Assembly (NCBI GenBank): GCA_022822685.1 | Contig: JAJEAQ010000432.1 | Location: 1 to 7,320 of the forward strand | Direction: 5' to 3' | Length of the DNA: 7,320 nt | Origin: Trichodesmium sp. jk18x7bins.61 | Lineage (GTDB): Bacteria; Cyanobacteriota; Cyanobacteriia; Cyanobacteriales; Microcoleaceae | Shown here: one piece after another, positions 6,877-7,320 of the stretch | Numbering within the stretch: position 1 is the stretch's first letter | Layout of the letters: each line of letters begins with the position of its first letter | Notes under the pieces: model-generated | Told to the model about the DNA's origin: nothing | What the model saw: the letters and a program-made list of their open reading frames with translations, nothing else | The model's database searches: none | Program-made: the position numbers and the translations under genes

Positions 6877-7069
6877 TTCTTCAGTTTCTTGTTGTGTATT
6901 TTCCATGATTTACTTAAATCCTCAAATTTATCTCTTCAATTTTTTTTTTTAAATTGATGTTGATTTGATTTTTTTATATTCTTTGATGAGCTGCCTTGGC
7001 AAAAATTTCAGGTATTATTTTATCAATGCTCAGCGATCCCTAATTACAAAAGTTATATTTATAAAATTT

Positions 7070-7075
7070 TATAAT
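7070..7075 (+). promoter_or_regulatory. Candidate -10 box of a short transcript
   Basis: This is a perfect TATAAT in an AT-rich context, with no good -35 hexamer at normal spacing. It is notable only because a terminator-like hairpin follows about 30 bases downstream on the same strand. Confidence 0.3.
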
Positions 7076-7081
7076 CAAATA

Positions 7082-7131
7082 CTACCCTGAAAGTTCCTGG
7101 CACTCCGTTAAAGAGCGGAGCATCATTTTTT
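7082..7131 (+). ncRNA. Candidate small RNA of about 50 nt
   Basis: If transcription starts about seven bases after the TATAAT at 7070-7075 and ends at the T6 run 7126-7131, the product is about 50 nt with an unpaired 5' half and a 3' hairpin. No open reading frame is present. Cyanobacterial Yfr1 has a similar size, but its ACUCCUCACAC core is absent, so it is not Yfr1. I recognise no known family. Confidence 0.3.
7103..7131 (+). terminator. Rho-independent terminator-like hairpin
   Basis: CTCCGTT (7103-7109) pairs with AGCGGAG (7114-7120) through seven pairs including one G-U, closing an AAAG loop. CATCA and then six T's (7126-7131) follow. No + strand gene lies upstream in this window, which leaves either a small RNA or a relic as its source. 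Confidence 0.5.
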
Positions 7132-7320
7132 AATAGAGTTTTAACATTTAAATTTAATATAATTCAGGTATATTGTCACACATTTTGGCTGATAGATATA
7201 ACTTTTATTCATGCTAATTCATAAATATTTATTAATTTTAACTTGCTTCATTTGTACGAAAGAATATTCATTAGAGTCGAAATAACCTTTTAAATTGACT
7301 TTCTTGCTTCTGACTTGATT

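Larger units (their letters stand above)
2802..6906 (-). pseudogene. Decayed multidomain c-di-GMP sensor: PAS-PAS-GAF-LOV/PAS-GAF-PAS-GGDEF-EAL
   Basis: This was one gene of about 4.1 kb (about 1370 residues), reading from ATG 6904-6906 to TAG 2802-2804. An in-frame stop two codons before the ATG supports the start, and a GAGGA lies 12 bases upstream. Continuous domain homology crosses every break, so the open fragments are pieces of one protein. In-frame stops are at 6321-6323, 6211-6213, 6178-6180, 5433-5435, 5325-5327, 5190-5192, 3990-3992 and 3216-3218. Frameshifts are at the T9 run 6641-6649 (+1), about 6234-6240 (-1), the T7 run 5751-5757 or nearby T6 (+1), the C5 run 4974-4978 (+1) and about 4183-4190 (about -4). 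The intact ancestor would have been a cytoplasmic sensor controlling cyclic-di-GMP, with no membrane segment seen. Thirteen independent lesions make a functional product very unlikely. No mobile element caused the breakage. Confidence 0.93.
6907..7320. other. AT-rich non-coding region upstream of the decayed sensor
   Basis: No convincing coding frame or domain remnant is visible on either strand. The region holds a T11 tract at 6940-6950 (an A tract upstream of the sensor start on its own strand), flanked by CAATTT/AAATTG. It also holds the possible small RNA unit described separately, and little else beyond AT-rich sequence. Confidence 0.6.

Noticed and set aside
2802..6906. Reading the minus-strand pieces as an operon of separate small signalling proteins
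   Set aside because: Domains are split mid-fold at each break, the pieces lack starts and ribosome binding sites, and corrected frames join seamlessly.
7082..7131. Yfr1 small RNA
   Set aside because: Size and terminator are similar, but the conserved ACUCCUCACAC core is absent.

Overview
The window looks like cyanobacterial chromosome, most likely from the Nostoc/Anabaena group. The palindrome GCGATCGC (HIP1, the hallmark short repeat of many cyanobacterial genomes) occurs five times. The DNA is AT-rich. The gene content also fits: a phytol kinase-like enzyme, a secreted internalin-type leucine-rich repeat protein, and a very large PAS/GAF/GGDEF/EAL sensor. The heavy decay of that sensor suggests a lineage undergoing genome reduction. 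A symbiont such as the Azolla cyanobiont would fit, but that is inference and the species cannot be proven here.

Layout. Positions 1-779 (+) hold a short-chain dehydrogenase cut by the left edge, with signatures of 3-ketodihydrosphingosine reductase. Positions 922-1779 (+) hold a predicted exported protein with eight 22-residue leucine-rich repeats, preceded by a TATAAT box. The convergent gene at 1903-2598 (-) encodes a multi-pass membrane protein of the phytol kinase (VTE5-like) family. Positions 2599-2801 are non-coding and contain a long imperfect hairpin (2710-2769) that resembles a cyanobacterial intergenic repeat. Positions 2802-6906 (-) are one wrecked gene of about 4.1 kb. Read across its lesions it encoded a protein of about 1370 residues, ordered PAS-PAS-GAF-LOV/PAS-GAF-PAS-GGDEF-EAL. 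I count eight in-frame stops and five frameshifts, so it is a pseudogene and not a row of small genes. Positions 6907-7320 are AT-rich and non-coding. They hold a T11 tract and, on the + strand, a TATAAT box followed about 30 bases later by a hairpin with a T6 tail, which may be a small RNA unit.

How it fits together. The intact genes have unrelated jobs (lipid-type reduction, an exported binding scaffold, phytol salvage) and do not form an operon. The sensor would have linked light or redox and small-ligand sensing to cyclic-di-GMP synthesis and breakdown. Its GGDEF and EAL signature residues are still readable, but the reading frame is destroyed. I found no CRISPR array, tRNA, rRNA, transposase or phage gene. 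I see no convincing new multi-gene system. The most unusual items are the decayed photoreceptor-like sensor, the possible small RNA at the right end and the intergenic hairpin.
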